A stretch of DNA of 64,000 nt from Duganella sp. Leaf126. GTDB taxonomy: Bacteria; Pseudomonadota; Gammaproteobacteria; Burkholderiales; Burkholderiaceae_D. Positions 47,747-58,010 of this stretch are shown piece after piece. The position numbers were made by a program, and so were the translations under genes. The notes below the pieces were generated by a model. It was not told the origin of the DNA, did not search any database, and saw only the letters and a list, made by a program, of their open reading frames with translations. The stretch lies in assembly GCF_001423125.1 (NCBI RefSeq), contig NZ_LMNW01000001.1:710703-774702 (forward strand), read 5' to 3'. How positions within the stretch are numbered: the first letter of the stretch is position 1; the number at the start of each line of letters is the position of its first letter.

Positions 47747-48286
47747 TTAGTTCCTGAACGGGAATTTGAAGGCGGCGAGCAAAGCTTTGGCTTCGTCGTC
47801 GGTCTTAGCGGTGGTGGTGATCGAGATGTTCATACCACGCAGCGCATCGATCTTGTCGTACTCGATTTCCGGGAAGATGATCTGCTCTTTCACGCCGATG
47901 TTGTAGTTACCACGGCCATCGAACGAACGGCCATTCACACCGCGGAAGTCGCGCACGCGTGGCAGGGCCACGGTGATGAAGCGATCCAGGAACTCGTACA
48001 TGCGAGCGCCACGCAGGGTGACCATGGTACCGATCGGATAACCTTCACGGATTTTGAAACCCGCGATTGCTTTGCGCGACTTGGTGGTCACTGGCTTCTG
48101 GCCGGCGATCTTGGTCAGGTCGCTGACAGCGTGCTCGAGGACCTTCTTGTCCGCGATGGCCTCACCAACACCCATGTTCAGGGTGATCTTGGTCAGACGA
48201 GGAACTTCCATCACCGACTTGTAACCGAATTTTTCGGTCAGGTCAGCGACGACTTTTTCTTTATAGAACTCTTGGAGACGTGCCAT
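47747..48286 (-). CDS. rplE: 50S ribosomal protein L5
   Basis: A 179-residue 5S rRNA-binding protein of the central protuberance. [40 protein letters not shown] and [20 protein letters not shown] are conserved blocks. It lies between rplX and rpsN. Confidence 0.97.
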   Translation of the reverse strand: MARLQEFYKEKVVADLTEKFGYKSVMEVPRLTKITLNMGVGEAIADKKVLEHAVSDLTKIAGQKPVTTKSRKAIAGFKIREGYPIGTMVTLRGARMYEFLDRFITVALPRVRDFRGVNGRSFDGRGNYNIGVKEQIIFPEIEYDKIDALRGMNISITTTAKTDDEAKALLAAFKFPFRN

Positions 48287-48292
48287 GATTTC

Positions 48293-48607
48293 TTAAGCCT
48301 TCACTACTTCGCCGGACGATTTGAAGACGCGGACTTTTTTGCCGTCGACATCTTTGAAACCAACACGGTCTGCCTTGCCAGTCGCTGCATTGAACAATGC
48401 AACGTTGGACACGTGAATCGGCATAGTCTTGTCGACGATACCACCTTGTACGCCAGTCATCGGGTTCGGCTTGGTCGCTTTTTTGGCAACGTTGACGCCT
48501 TCCACCACTACGTGTTCTGCGTCGACACGGCGCGAAACGACACCGCGTTTGCCCTTGTCTTTACCGGCCAGAACGATGACTTCGTCGTTTTTACGAATCT
48601 TATCCAT
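48293..48607 (-). CDS. rplX: 50S ribosomal protein L24
   Basis: A 104-residue assembly initiator of the large subunit with a KOW motif ([20 protein letters not shown]) and the conserved [16 protein letters not shown]. It lies between rplN and rplE. Confidence 0.97.
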   Translation of the reverse strand: MDKIRKNDEVIVLAGKDKGKRGVVSRRVDAEHVVVEGVNVAKKATKPNPMTGVQGGIVDKTMPIHVSNVALFNAATGKADRVGFKDVDGKKVRVFKSSGEVVKA

Positions 48608-48617
48608 TGCTGACTCC

Positions 48618-48986
48618 TTACAGTACTTCAGGTGCCAGGGACACGATCTTCATGAACTTTTCAGTGCGCAGTTCGCGCGTCACTGGTCCGAAGATACGGG
48701 TACCGATCGGTTCCAGCTTGGCGTTCAACAGAACGGCGGCATTGCCGTCGAACTTCACCAGGGAACCGTCTTGGCGGCGAACACCTTTAGCGGTGCGCAC
48801 AACCACGGCGTTATAAATTTCACCTTTTTTGACACGACCACGTGGGGCAGCAACCTTGACGGTTACTTTGATCACGTCGCCAATGCCAGCATAACGGCGC
48901 TTGGAGCCGCCCAATACCTTGATGCACAGAACTTCTTTTGCACCGGTATTGTCGGCAACTTCGAGCCGGCTTTCAGTTTGAATCAT
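48618..48986 (-). CDS. rplN: 50S ribosomal protein L14
   Basis: A 122-residue protein at the subunit interface. [20 protein letters not shown] and the [20 protein letters not shown] block are diagnostic. It is the first gene of the spc block. A 265-base gap with a terminator and a candidate promoter separates it from rpsQ. Confidence 0.97.
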   Translation of the reverse strand: MIQTESRLEVADNTGAKEVLCIKVLGGSKRRYAGIGDVIKVTVKVAAPRGRVKKGEIYNAVVVRTAKGVRRQDGSLVKFDGNAAVLLNAKLEPIGTRIFGPVTRELRTEKFMKIVSLAPEVL

Positions 48987-49170
48987 AGTATTCTCTTTCC
49001 CAACTTAAGCCGAAGAATCCACACAATGCGGACCTGCGGTCAGTCTTGGTCCCGCCAATGCGCTCAAGCAGAGTGCATTGTTTGGGTGCTTGACCTTCGT
49101 ACTGCTACTGACCGCACGGTTCAGCGTCTGTGGCCAGACACTTTGCGGCGTTACATGAACGAAGCCCGCA

Positions 49171-49199
49171 AGTATTACATACCTTTTGCGGGCTTGCAA
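49171..49199 (-). promoter_or_regulatory. candidate spc-block promoter inside an inverted repeat
   Basis: On the minus strand TTGCAA (49199-49194) is separated by 17 bases from AATACT (49176-49171), preceded by TGT as an extended -10. Both boxes touch a perfect 10-bp inverted repeat (AAGCCCGCAA at 49162, TTGCGGGCTT at 49186). The site lies 185 bases before rplN. Each box matches consensus at only four of six positions. Confidence 0.4.
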
Positions 49200-49210
49200 G
49201 AATTAATTGA

Positions 49211-49242
49211 AAAGCGCCGCCGGAACCACAGTTCCGGCGGCG
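49211..49242 (-). terminator. terminator at the S10/spc boundary
   Basis: CGCCGCCGGAAC and GTTCCGGCGGCG form a perfect 12-bp stem with loop CACA, 10 bases after the rpsQ stop. On the minus strand CTTTTCAATTAATT follows. This is where the S10 operon ends in E. coli. Confidence 0.75.
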
Positions 49243-49251
49243 TGACTTCAA

Positions 49252-49521
49252 TTAAACGATTTGTGCGGCTTGCACCACACGGGTCACGGTCCATGCCTTG
49301 GTCTTGGAGATCGGACGACCTTCCACGATTTCCACCGTGTCACCGGCTTTCACCTGGTTGGTCTCGTCGTGGGCGTGGTACTTTGCCGAACGAACGATGA
49401 TCTTGCCGTACAAAGGATGTTTCACGTGACGTTCGATCAGAACGGTAACGGTTTTGTCCATTTTGTCGGACACCACTTTACCGATCAGGGTGCGCTTGAG
49501 CGACTTTACTGGTTCGGTCAT
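49252..49521 (-). CDS. rpsQ: 30S ribosomal protein S17
   Basis: An 89-residue OB-fold 16S rRNA-binding protein. [20 protein letters not shown] and [20 protein letters not shown] are conserved. Its ATG overlaps the rpmC stop. It ends the S10 block before the strong hairpin at 49211-49242. Confidence 0.97.
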   Translation of the reverse strand: MTEPVKSLKRTLIGKVVSDKMDKTVTVLIERHVKHPLYGKIIVRSAKYHAHDETNQVKAGDTVEIVEGRPISKTKAWTVTRVVQAAQIV

Positions 49522-49709
49522 TTGGCTTCCTTGGTGTTCATTACCGTTTTTACGCGTGCGATATCGCGACGTACCTTCTTGAGCTGCGAGGTGTTGCTCA
49601 GCTGCTGCGTAGCGATTTGCATACGCAGGCCGAACTGGGCCTTCAACAGGTCATTCAGCTCTTTTTGCAGAGCTGCCTGGTCTTTGCCGCGGAGTTCAGA
49701 TGCTTTCAT
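49518..49709 (-). CDS. rpmC: 50S ribosomal protein L29
   Basis: A 63-residue two-helix protein at the peptide exit, near SRP and trigger factor. [20 protein letters not shown] and [20 protein letters not shown] are typical. It overlaps rpsQ by 4 bases. Confidence 0.96.
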   Translation of the reverse strand: MKASELRGKDQAALQKELNDLLKAQFGLRMQIATQQLSNTSQLKKVRRDIARVKTVMNTKEAK

Positions 49710-49721
49710 ATTTCACTCCTG

Positions 49722-50141
49722 TTATTGGCCAACTTGACGGACCACGAAGGTGGTCGCCAGTGGCAGTTTGGCAGCGGCCAGGCGGAACGCTTCGCGCGCC
49801 AGTTCTTCTGCGACGCCGTCCATTTCGTACAGGACTTTGCCTGGACGGATTTCAGCGACGTAGTACTCTGGATTACCTTTACCGTTACCCATACGAACTT
49901 CAGCTGGCTTGTTCGAAATCGGCTTGTCCGGGAAAACGCGGATCCAGATACGACCGCCACGTTTGATGTGACGGGTCATGGCGCGACGAGCGGCTTCGAT
50001 CTGGCGTGCCGTGATACGACCACGGGCGACCGCTTTCAGACCGAATTCACCGAACGATACCGAAGTGCCGGTGCCATGCGAAATGCCGGTGTTACGGCCT
50101 TTCTGCTCTTTACGATACTTTCTGCGTGCTGGTTGCAGCAT
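49722..50141 (-). CDS. rplP: 50S ribosomal protein L16
   Basis: A 139-residue protein near the peptidyl transferase centre and the A-site t[43 protein letters not shown] and [15 protein letters not shown] are diagnostic. It lies 2 bases after rpsC. Confidence 0.97.
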   Translation of the reverse strand: MLQPARRKYRKEQKGRNTGISHGTGTSVSFGEFGLKAVARGRITARQIEAARRAMTRHIKRGGRIWIRVFPDKPISNKPAEVRMGNGKGNPEYYVAEIRPGKVLYEMDGVAEELAREAFRLAAAKLPLATTFVVRQVGQ

Positions 50142-50143
50142 GA

Positions 50144-50926
50144 TTATTCTCCTGCTTTCTCAGCCGGCTTGGCAGCAGCACGACGGGCGCCTGCAGGACC
50201 AGCTGGACGTGGACGGCCCGATGGCTTGCCGTCGTCACGACGTGGGCCACGTGGCTTTTTCTCGTCTGGTGGGGTATCGATCACTGGTGCGTCGCCGTTC
50301 GCCGAACGATCACCCTTGTAGACCCACACCTTGACGCCGATGATGCCGTAGGTGGTCGAAGCTTCGCTGGTGCCGTAGTCGATGTCGGCGCGCAGGGTGT
50401 GCAGTGGCACACGGCCTTCGCGATACCATTCGGTACGAGCGATCTCGATGCCGTTCAGACGACCCGACGACATGATCTTGATGCCCAGGGCACCCAGACG
50501 CATGGCGTTTTGCATCGCGCGCTTCATGGCGCGACGGAACATGATGCGCTTTTCGAGCTGCTGCGAGATCGAATCGGCGATCAGCTGCGAATCGATTTCC
50601 GGCTTGCGGATTTCCTCGATATTGACGTGCACCGGCACGCCCATGATCTTGGTCAGCGCCGACTTCAGTACTTCGATGTCTTCGCCTTTTTTACCGATGA
50701 CCACGCCCGGACGCGAGCTGTAGATCGTGAAACGCGCGTTCTTGGCTGGACGCTCGATGACGATGCGGCCGACCGAAGCGTTTTTCAGCTTGGTCTTCAG
50801 GTAAGCGCGTGCTTTCAGGTCTTCGTTCAGCATGGCAGCGAAATTGCCGTTGCCTGCGTACCAGCGCGAAGCCCAGTTACGGGTGACCGCCAGGCGGAAA
50901 CCGGTTGGATGAATTTTCTGACCCAT
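50144..50926 (-). CDS. rpsC: 30S ribosomal protein S3
   Basis: A 260-residue protein at the mRNA entrance. The N-terminus [20 protein letters not shown], the type II KH loop [18 protein letters not shown] and [14 protein letters not shown] are conserved. The last 45 residues form a Pro/Arg/Ala-rich tail ([20 protein letters not shown]), making it longer than E. coli S3 (233). Such tails are common in betaproteobacteria. Confidence 0.97.
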   Translation of the reverse strand: MGQKIHPTGFRLAVTRNWASRWYAGNGNFAAMLNEDLKARAYLKTKLKNASVGRIVIERPAKNARFTIYSSRPGVVIGKKGEDIEVLKSALTKIMGVPVHVNIEEIRKPEIDSQLIADSISQQLEKRIMFRRAMKRAMQNAMRLGALGIKIMSSGRLNGIEIARTEWYREGRVPLHTLRADIDYGTSEASTTYGIIGVKVWVYKGDRSANGDAPVIDTPPDEKKPRGPRRDDGKPSGRPRPAGPAGARRAAAKPAEKAGE

Positions 50927-50935
50927 CGTAGCTCC

Positions 50936-51265
50936 TTAGTTACCGACGGTCACATAAATGTGACACGATTGTTTCGAGATACGATCGCCACGACCTTTAG
51001 CGCGTGCAGTGAAGCGCTTGAGGATCGGGCCCTTTTCAACGTAGATCGTTTTCACGAACAACTCGTCGATATCGGCACCGTCATTGTGCTCGGCGTTGGC
51101 GATTGCCGACTCGAGCACCTTCTTGATGATGGTGGCGCCTTTTTTCGGGCTGAATTGCAGAATGTTGAGTGCTGCGTCAACTTTCTTGCCACGAATCAGG
51201 TCAGCAACCAGACGGCCTTTTTGGTCCGACAGGCGCACGCCTTTGAGAATAGCTTTGGTTTCCAT
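50936..51265 (-). CDS. rplV: 50S ribosomal protein L22
   Basis: A 109-residue protein whose long hairpin lines the exit tunnel. [20 protein letters not shown] and [20 protein letters not shown] carry the conserved core and tunnel loop. Its ATG shares a base with the rpsS stop. Confidence 0.97.
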   Translation of the reverse strand: METKAILKGVRLSDQKGRLVADLIRGKKVDAALNILQFSPKKGATIIKKVLESAIANAEHNDGADIDELFVKTIYVEKGPILKRFTARAKGRGDRISKQSCHIYVTVGN

Positions 51266-51540
51266 TATTTCTTCGCCTTCTTGTCAGCGGCATGGCCCTT
51301 GAACGTGCGGGTCAGCGCGAATTCGCCGAGCTTGTGACCTACCATGTTCTCGGAAACGTACACAGGCACGTGCAGCTTGCCGTTGTGGACAGCGATCGTC
51401 AGGCCGATGAAGTCAGGCATGATGGTCGAACGACGGGACCAGGTTTTAATTGGCTTTTTGTCTTTTGTCGCTTGCGCGGCTTCGACTTTTTTCACCAGGT
51501 GGGCGTCACAGAACGGCCCTTTTTTCAATGAACGAGTCAT
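51265..51540 (-). CDS. rpsS: 30S ribosomal protein S19
   Basis: A 91-residue head protein that pairs with S13. [20 protein letters not shown] and [20 protein letters not shown] with [20 protein letters not shown] are diagnostic. It lies 9 bases after rplB. Confidence 0.97.
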   Translation of the reverse strand: MTRSLKKGPFCDAHLVKKVEAAQATKDKKPIKTWSRRSTIMPDFIGLTIAVHNGKLHVPVYVSENMVGHKLGEFALTRTFKGHAADKKAKK

Positions 51541-51549
51541 GATTTATCC

Positions 51550-52380
51550 TTATTTCTTGCCGCGGCGCGAGACGATCATGGAAGACGTACGCTTGTTGCT
51601 GCGCGTCTTCTTACCCTTGGTCTGCTGGCCCCATGGCGACACTGGGTGACGACCTGCTGCCGTACGACCTTCACCACCACCGTGCGGGTGGTCGATCGGG
51701 TTCATGACCACACCGCGCACGGTCGGACGGACACCGCGCCAACGCATGGCACCGGCTTTACCGATCTTGCGCAGGCTGTGTTCGGCATTGCCGACTTCAC
51801 CGACGGTGGCGCGGCACTCGATGTGCACGCGGCGCACTTCACCCGAGCGCAGGCGAACCTGGGCGTAGGTGCCGTCACGGGCCATCAGGACCACGCCGGC
51901 GCCGGCGGTACGGGCGATTTGCGCACCTTTACCTGGCAGCATTTCGACGCAGTTCATGATGGTACCGACCGGGATGTTGCGGATCGGCAGGCAGTTACCG
52001 GCCTTGATCGGGGCTTCCGAACCGTTCATCACGGTGTCGCCGACAGCCATGCCTTTGGTGGCGATGATGTAAGCGCGGGCGCCGTCGGCGTAGCACAGCA
52101 GTGCGATGTGCGCGGTACGGTTTGGATCGTATTCGATACGTTCCACTTTCGCCGGGATGCCATCCTTGCTGTTACGCTTGAAGTCGATCAGACGGTAGTG
52201 CTGCTTGTGACCACCACCGATGTGACGGGTGGTGATGTGACCGTTGTTGTTACGGCCAGCGGTCTTCGATTTTTTCTCAACCAGCGCTGCCAGCGGACGA
52301 CCTTTGTACAGGTCGCTGTTGACAACTTTCACCATGCCGCGACGGCCTGGGGAGGTTGGCTTCATCTTAACGAGTGCCAT
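51550..52380 (-). CDS. rplB: 50S ribosomal protein L2
   Basis: A 276-residue protein needed for subunit joining and peptidyl transfer. [20 protein letters not shown], the [16 protein letters not shown] block and the C-terminal [20 protein letters not shown] are present, including the conserved histidine near the catalytic centre. Its ATG overlaps the rplW stop. Confidence 0.98.
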   Translation of the reverse strand: MALVKMKPTSPGRRGMVKVVNSDLYKGRPLAALVEKKSKTAGRNNNGHITTRHIGGGHKQHYRLIDFKRNSKDGIPAKVERIEYDPNRTAHIALLCYADGARAYIIATKGMAVGDTVMNGSEAPIKAGNCLPIRNIPVGTIMNCVEMLPGKGAQIARTAGAGVVLMARDGTYAQVRLRSGEVRRVHIECRATVGEVGNAEHSLRKIGKAGAMRWRGVRPTVRGVVMNPIDHPHGGGEGRTAAGRHPVSPWGQQTKGKKTRSNKRTSSMIVSRRGKK

Positions 52381-52694
52381 TATTTAGCCTCCTCGGTGAA
52401 ATTGATTTCCTGGCCAGGCTTCAGGCACACGAAAGCACGCTTGGTGTGGTTGCGACGGCCAGTGTGGGCGCCCGAGCGCTTCTGCTTACCTTCGCGGTTC
52501 ACGGTTTGCACCGATTCCACTTGCACTTTGAACAGCAGTTCAACGGCAGCCTTGATTTCTGGCTTGGTTGCGTCGGTGGTGACGCGGAACACGATCTGCT
52601 CGTTCTTTTCCGCGACCATGGTGGCCTTCTCGGAAATCACCGGAGCAACCAGCACCTTCATCAGGCGCTCTTCGCTAAATTTCAATGCGCTCAT
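52380..52694 (-). CDS. rplW: 50S ribosomal protein L23
   Basis: A 104-residue protein at the tunnel exit that docks trigger factor and [23 protein letters not shown] and [20 protein letters not shown] are conserved, and [20 protein letters not shown] is the basic loop. It overlaps rplD by 4 bases. Confidence 0.97.
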   Translation of the reverse strand: MSALKFSEERLMKVLVAPVISEKATMVAEKNEQIVFRVTTDATKPEIKAAVELLFKVQVESVQTVNREGKQKRSGAHTGRRNHTKRAFVCLKPGQEINFTEEAK

Positions 52695-53311
52695 GCCAGC
52701 ATCTCCTCAATCTTGGCCAATGCAGCTTTGGTGACCACGATCTTCTTGTAGAACACCAGGGACATCGGATCTGCGTGACGCGGTTCAACAACCAGTACGT
52801 TAGGCAGGTTGCGCGATGCCAGTTCCAGGTTTTCGTTGGCGACGTCGGTGATGATCAGCACGGACTCCAGGCCCATACCGGTCAGCTTTTGCGACAGCAG
52901 CTTGGTTTTTGGAGCTTCGATGGCGAAGTCTTCAACAACAACCAGGCGCTCTTCACGAGCCAGCTGGGACAGGATCGAGCAGATACCTGCGCGATACATC
53001 TTCTTGTTCACTTTGTGGGTGAAGTTCTCGTCAGGCGAGTTCGGGAAGATGCGACCACCGCCGCGCCACAGTGGCGACGACGACATACCAGCACGAGCAC
53101 GGCCGGTACCTTTTTGGCGCCATGGCTTCTTGGTCGTGTGGTGGACTTCTTCACGGTCTTTTTGTTTACGGTTGCCGCTGCGAGCATTGGCTTGGTAAGC
53201 AACGACGATCTGGTGGATCAGGGCTTCGTTGTAGTCACGGCCGAAAACGGAGTCGGCGGCAGCAACGTTAGAGGCGGCTTGACCTTGAGCATTCAAGAGC
53301 TTGAGTTCCAT
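52691..53311 (-). CDS. rplD: 50S ribosomal protein L4
   Basis: A 206-residue tunnel protein. In E. coli L4 also represses the S10 operon through the leader before rps[41 protein letters not shown] and [20 protein letters not shown] are conserved. Because rpsJ has been separated from this block, an L4-responsive leader at rpsJ would no longer control this transcript. Confidence 0.97.
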   Translation of the reverse strand: MELKLLNAQGQAASNVAAADSVFGRDYNEALIHQIVVAYQANARSGNRKQKDREEVHHTTKKPWRQKGTGRARAGMSSSPLWRGGGRIFPNSPDENFTHKVNKKMYRAGICSILSQLAREERLVVVEDFAIEAPKTKLLSQKLTGMGLESVLIITDVANENLELASRNLPNVLVVEPRHADPMSLVFYKKIVVTKAALAKIEEMLA

Positions 53312-53314
53312 CGT

Positions 53315-53971
53315 TTAAGCTCCCTTCTTTGCTTTAACTTTGACAGCAGGCGATACCACGACCTGGCCGTTTTTGGCGCCAGGAATCGCACCTTTGACCA
53401 GCAGCAGCTGGCGGTCGGCGTCGATGCGGGCGATTTCGAGGTTCTGCACGGTGCAGGTAACGTCACCCATGTGACCGGTCATGCGCTTACCAGGGAATAC
53501 GCGACCTGGATCCTGCGCCATACCGATCGAGCCTGGTACGTTGTGCGAACGCGAGTTACCGTGAGTCTGACGACCCGAAGCAAAGTTGTGACGCTTGATG
53601 GTACCGGCATAGCCTTTACCGATCGACACGCCTTGAACGTCGATTTTCTGACCGACTTCGAACAGGGAGGCAGCGATGACTTCGCCAGCTTTCAGTTCTG
53701 CCGCTTTGGCTGCGTCGATGCGGAACTCCTTAAGCAGAGTACCAGCTTCAACACCAGCTTTGGCGTGGTGACCAGCAACAGCTTTCGTTACGCGGGAAGC
53801 GCGACGTTGACCGAATGCGACCTGAACTGCAGTGTAACCATCAGTTTCAGGAGTTTTGATTTGTGCAACACGGTTGTTCGATACGTCAACCACGGTGACT
53901 GGGATCGAATCCCCGTCATCGGTGAAGATGCGCATCATGCCAACCTTGCGACCGAGGAGGCCAAGGCTCAT
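53315..53971 (-). CDS. rplC: 50S ribosomal protein L3
   Basis: A 218-residue assembly initiator of the large subunit. [20 protein letters not shown] opens the protein, and [20 protein letters not shown] with [12 protein letters not shown] is the conserved loop near the peptidyl transferase centre. ATG at 53971 has GGAG at good spacing. A GTG 18 bases upstream was rejected. It is the first gene of the truncated S10 block and has its own candidate promoter at 54068-54096. In most relatives rpsJ would lie directly before it. Confidence 0.97.
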   Translation of the reverse strand: MSLGLLGRKVGMMRIFTDDGDSIPVTVVDVSNNRVAQIKTPETDGYTAVQVAFGQRRASRVTKAVAGHHAKAGVEAGTLLKEFRIDAAKAAELKAGEVIAASLFEVGQKIDVQGVSIGKGYAGTIKRHNFASGRQTHGNSRSHNVPGSIGMAQDPGRVFPGKRMTGHMGDVTCTVQNLEIARIDADRQLLLVKGAIPGAKNGQVVVSPAVKVKAKKGA

Positions 53972-54067
53972 TTTTTCTCCAATTCCCACCTACGATTGGG
54001 CAGGGATATGTTGAACTACAAAATAAGTACGGACCAATAAAAAGATGAATCCATACCGAAGCCGGCT

Positions 54068-54096
54068 AGTGTAGCGTGAAAAGACCCTTGACGCAA
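54068..54096 (-). promoter_or_regulatory. candidate rplC promoter
   Basis: On the minus strand TTGCGT (54096-54091) and TACACT (54073-54068) are separated by 17 bases, about 100 bases before the rplC start. On the plus strand TTGACG at 54088-54093 with an 18-base spacer to TATGTC (54112) could serve the divergent PEP-CTERM gene. The rest of the 351-base region to 54322 shows no gene. Confidence 0.5.
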
Positions 54097-54322
54097 CAAC
54101 TTAGTACGAGGTATGTCAGGTTTTTCAGGCGCCGTGGCAGCTGGCGCATTGCGAGACGGAAAAGCTGTGGCAAAGATGACTGCTTGCGCGCGCAAAGGCC
54201 CGCGCCATGCGGGTTTGGCGGCGCACCCTGCGTGTGCGCAAACGGCCGGGGCGTCAGCGGCCTAGCATCGGTCAGGCAGGCGTCCGCCTGCCTCGTCCCA
54301 CCGTCCACCTACCGGAGTTGCC

Positions 54323-55174
54323 ATGAAAACCGTGCTCCCCGCCGTGCTGCTGACCCTGGCCGCACTGTCCACCACCCTCGCCTCGCCGTCGGCCCTGGCC
54401 GGCGCCGACGGCACCACCCGCATCGACAACATCACGCTCGGCGTGATCGACCTCACGCCCGGCGACGGCGCTCCTGCCGGCTATACGCTCGGTTATGCGG
54501 AAAGCCGCTTGCTGACCTATCTGAACACCGTCAACAACGGCGGCAGTTACACCCAGACCAGCGTGTTCCCGGCGCCGTACGGCGCTGGTCAGGCGCAACT
54601 GCCCGCCAATGCCGGTCCCGGCACCGCAGTGGCCAGCACTGCCGGCGGCATCGGCAACCTCACCTCCAGTGCCGCGGCCGACGCCACGCTGGGCACCGGC
54701 AATTACCTCGGCGCCGAGGGCACCCAGCAACTGTCGCTGACGCTGGCGCCGCACAGCCTGCTCACGGTCGGCGGCGACCTGTTTACCCAGGTGCGCCGCA
54801 CCCTCGACCCCGGCGTACAGTACGCGCTGTTCGGCTGGGCCTCGGTCTTCATCACCGACGCCGACGGCACCACCACCAGCCTGCTCACGCGCGAGAGCGC
54901 CCTCAACACCTGGGATCCGCTGGCCACGCTGGCCGAGCGCCAGGAACGCTTCCTGCTGGCCTTCGCCAACCCCGGCGACAGCGCCCTGCTCCTGAACCTG
55001 CGCTTCCTGGCGCTGACCGACATCACGGTCAGCCCTGTCCCGCTGCTCGGCGGCGTCGCCCCGGTTCCGGAGCCCGGCACTTACGCCCTGCTGCTGAGCG
55101 GCCTGCTACTGACGGGCACCCTGGCCCGGCGCCGCGCTGCAGGCGGCCAGCGTCCGATCCGGCGGCCGTGCTAA
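54323..55174 (+). CDS. PEP-CTERM sorted exported protein
   Basis: A 283-residue secreted protein. The signal peptide ends near SPSALAG. The mature part is Gly/Thr/Leu-rich and probably all beta, with no cysteine before the tail and no enzyme motif recognised. The C-terminus carries the sorting signal: VPEPGTYALLLSGLLLTG, a hydrophobic helix, then the Arg cluster ARRRAAG. The gene extends 10 residues beyond that cluster, ending RRPC, which is slightly long. PEP-CTERM proteins are handled by exosortase and linked to exopolysaccharide. It is the only plus-strand gene in the insert. Confidence 0.8.
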   Translation: MKTVLPAVLLTLAALSTTLASPSALAGADGTTRIDNITLGVIDLTPGDGAPAGYTLGYAESRLLTYLNTVNNGGSYTQTSVFPAPYGAGQAQLPANAGPGTAVASTAGGIGNLTSSAAADATLGTGNYLGAEGTQQLSLTLAPHSLLTVGGDLFTQVRRTLDPGVQYALFGWASVFITDADGTTTSLLTRESALNTWDPLATLAERQERFLLAFANPGDSALLLNLRFLALTDITVSPVPLLGGVAPVPEPGTYALLLSGLLLTGTLARRRAAGGQRPIRRPC

Positions 55175-55179
55175 AAAAA

Positions 55180-55203
55180 AGACCAGGCGCGCAGGCCTGG
55201 TCT
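55180..55203 (-). terminator. intrinsic terminator after TonB-dependent receptor 1
   Basis: AGACCAGGC and GCCTGGTCT form a 9-bp stem with a 6-base loop, followed on the minus strand by TTTTTTTT. It lies 40 bases after the receptor stop and directly behind the convergent PEP-CTERM gene, so it may act for both. Confidence 0.9.
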
Positions 55204-55242
55204 CGGGGCGTGCCGGCACGCATGCCGGCGATCAGCTGACGA

Positions 55243-57999
55243 TCAGAAGAACGTGTAGCTGGCGCTCACGCCGATGCGACGGAACTGGAACGAGTCCGCA
55301 TAGCCACGACGCCATTGGATCGGCGCCGCTTGGTCGAACAGGTTGTCGATGTACAGCATCAGCTTGGTGTTCTTGATGCCGGTGTAGGCCAGGTTGTAGT
55401 CGACCGTGGTGTTGCTGCCGACATGACCGCAGGTGTCGAGATTGGCAGCTGCGACCTTGTTGGTGGCGCAATACGTCATCGCGTCCAGGCTGTTGTTGCT
55501 AAAGCCGCTCAGGTAGTTGAGCGTCAGGCCGTTGTCGAAGTTGCCCGACTTCAGGTAGCCGCGCAGCTTGGTGTTCAGGCGCGAACCGAGGTCATAGGTG
55601 CCAGCCATGTTGACGTCGTAAGCACCGTTGGCCACGCTGTACTGCTGGTACTTCCACAGATAGCTGCCCTCGAGCTTCAGGCGCACCTGACCGAGGTCGG
55701 TGTTGAAGCGACCCGAGGCGTCGAAGTCGAAGCCCGACGCGCGGGTCTTGCCACTGTTGACGTACGGGTTGTACAACAGGCCGATGGCGCCGACGCCGCC
55801 GAAATTGACCGTCGTGTTCGGTGCGTATTTTTTCACCAGGGTGATGAATTCCGCATCGGACGCGCTGTTATCGACGCGCACCAGCTGGCCCGCAGGCAGG
55901 CTGGCTTCGCCGCGCAGGATGTCGGAAACCGGGCGGGTACCGATCTCGTCCTTGCGTTCGATGTGGTAGTAGTCGAGCGCCATGGTCCAGTTCTTCACCG
56001 GCTCGAACACGAAGCCTGCCGTGACCGAACGCGAGGTTTCCGGCTTCAGGTCCTTGTTCGACGACACGAACGTCGGAATGCCGGCCTTGCAATCGGCATT
56101 GACGAAGGTGTTGGCGCGGGTCTTGTCCGCAGTGGCGGACGCCGGCACCAGGTTGCCCAGCGTGCTGGCGATCTCGCAACGGCGCGGGTCGGTGACATTG
56201 GTCGCGAACGAGCTGCGACCGAGGCCGTTACCGGTTTCCACCACGTTCGGCGCGCGGAAGCCGCCGGACACGGTCGCGCGCAGCAACAGGCTGTCGGTGG
56301 CGTTGTAGCGCAGGCCCAGCTTGGGCGAGTAATGGACGTCGCTGTTGGTCGATTTGTCGGCGCGCAGCGCAGCACTGAGCTCGACACGCTTGATCACCGG
56401 GATGGTCGCTTCCGCGAACAGCGCGTAGTGATCCATGGTGTCCTTGACCTGCAGGCCGGCAATGCCGACCAGTTCGCCGCGGAGCACATTGTCCGAGCTG
56501 GCCATCTCGTATTTTTCCTGGCGGATGTCGGTGCCGAAGGCAACGCTCAGCGGGCCGGCCGGCAACTGCATCACTTCGCCCGAAACCACGGCATTGGCGA
56601 ACGCAATCTTCGATTCGCCGGTGGTGGTACGTACCGGGAACATCGAATCGAGCAGGGCGTAATCGTTTTGCTGACCGAACTTGTAGGTACCGTTGACGAT
56701 GGCGTCGGTGTAGCCTTTGGCGCTGGCAGCGCGGGTGGCCTTGGTCGCTGTCGACTTCATGTAGCCGACCGACGATTTCCAGTCGAAGTCGCGGATGTCG
56801 CCGCTCAGGCTCAGCATGGCGCGCGACTGGTCGGACTCGGTGCGGTTGAAGTTGAAGCCGTTACCGGTGTCCATCAGGCGCGCACGGTATTCGACCGGGA
56901 CGTTGTACGGATTGTTCGGATGACCGACCGGCAGCTTCGGATAGAAGAACGGGCCCACCATTTTGCCGTCGATGGCGTTGTACCAGGTGCTCGACGAGCT
57001 GGTAGCCGAACCATTGCTGGCATTGAGCGGCGGCACGATGTAATCGTTGCTGGCGCCGGCGGCGGTGATCTCGAAGTTGGCATCGACGCTCTTGCCGATA
57101 CGGAAGTGCGTATTGCTGGCCACCGCGTAGCGCTTGGCGTTGGTGCTCAGTCCCGTGTACGGCAGCACGTCCAGCTTGCACAGGCCGTCCGCCGGATCGA
57201 TGGCGTCGGTCGGGCAGCCGGCTGCGCGCACCTGCTTGCCATCGGCCTGCAGGTAGTTACCGGTAGGCGAAAACACGCTCTTGGCGTCCCAGGTCGAGCG
57301 CGCCGGGGTCTGGCGATGCCATTCCGGATAGTGGCTGCGCAGGTCGCCCACGCTGAAGCCGTCGCTCTTGTACGCTTCGTAGGTCAGGTAGGTATTGAAG
57401 CCGTTCTTGTCGATATCGCCCCAGCCGACGATGCCGGAAACGCTGCGGTTGCGCTGGTCCCGGAAGCCGTCCGATTCCTTGTAGTTGCCGGTGATCTTGG
57501 CGCCTTCGAAATCCTTGCGCAGGATGATGTTGACCACGCCGGCAATCGCGTCCGAGCCGTAGATGGCCGAGGCGCCGTCTTTGAGGATCTCGATCCGGTC
57601 GATGGCGGCCGCCGGAATGGCGTCGAGGTTGGTGAAGTTTTCCTGGGCGCCATCGGCCAGGCCGTACTGGGCGATACGCTGGCCGTTGACCAGCACCAGC
57701 GTGGCGACCTTGCCCAGGCCGCGCATGCCGACTGCCGACGAACCGGTGGCAAAGCTGCCCGAGCTGCTGGTCGACGAATTGATGCTGGTGCTGATGGCGG
57801 ACGATGCATTGAGGATGCCCAGCGCCGAGGTCTCACCGGTGCGCTCGATGTCGTCGCGGTTGAGAATCTGGATCGAACCGGCAGCTTCCTGCTCGGTACG
57901 CTTGATGCTGCTGCCGGTGATCTCTACGCGTTGCAGCTTCGGTTGGTCCGCTGTCTCCTGCGCTGCACTGTGCTGCGAAAATGCCAAACCCAGCGCCAT
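55243..57999 (-). CDS. TonB-dependent receptor 1 (start region probably frameshifted)
   Basis: A large outer-membrane receptor, 918 residues from the in-frame ATG at 57999. After a signal-like stretch (ALGLAFSQHSAAQ) come a TonB box region (LQRVEITGSSIKRTEQ) and a plug domain with VLVNGQRIAQYGLAD and IEILKDGASAIYGSDAIAGV. A beta-barrel of about 22 strands ends in ASYTFF with a terminal Phe. A perfect signal peptide would start at ATG 58019 or TTG 58029-58031, which have the ribosome site, but that frame is off by one base (see 58011-58031). The usual substrates of the family are siderophores, heme, vitamin B12 or oligosaccharides. The locus suggests a glycan, which is an inference. Confidence 0.88.
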   Translation of the reverse strand: MALGLAFSQHSAAQETADQPKLQRVEITGSSIKRTEQEAAGSIQILNRDDIERTGETSALGILNASSAISTSINSSTSSSGSFATGSSAVGMRGLGKVATLVLVNGQRIAQYGLADGAQENFTNLDAIPAAAIDRIEILKDGASAIYGSDAIAGVVNIILRKDFEGAKITGNYKESDGFRDQRNRSVSGIVGWGDIDKNGFNTYLTYEAYKSDGFSVGDLRSHYPEWHRQTPARSTWDAKSVFSPTGNYLQADGKQVRAAGCPTDAIDPADGLCKLDVLPYTGLSTNAKRYAVASNTHFRIGKSVDANFEITAAGASNDYIVPPLNASNGSATSSSSTWYNAIDGKMVGPFFYPKLPVGHPNNPYNVPVEYRARLMDTGNGFNFNRTESDQSRAMLSLSGDIRDFDWKSSVGYMKSTATKATRAASAKGYTDAIVNGTYKFGQQNDYALLDSMFPVRTTTGESKIAFANAVVSGEVMQLPAGPLSVAFGTDIRQEKYEMASSDNVLRGELVGIAGLQVKDTMDHYALFAEATIPVIKRVELSAALRADKSTNSDVHYSPKLGLRYNATDSLLLRATVSGGFRAPNVVETGNGLGRSSFATNVTDPRRCEIASTLGNLVPASATADKTRANTFVNADCKAGIPTFVSSNKDLKPETSRSVTAGFVFEPVKNWTMALDYYHIERKDEIGTRPVSDILRGEASLPAGQLVRVDNSASDAEFITLVKKYAPNTTVNFGGVGAIGLLYNPYVNSGKTRASGFDFDASGRFNTDLGQVRLKLEGSYLWKYQQYSVANGAYDVNMAGTYDLGSRLNTKLRGYLKSGNFDNGLTLNYLSGFSNNSLDAMTYCATNKVAAANLDTCGHVGSNTTVDYNLAYTGIKNTKLMLYIDNLFDQAAPIQWRRGYADSFQFRRIGVSASYTFF

Positions 58000-58010
58000 G
58001 GCCACAGCGC

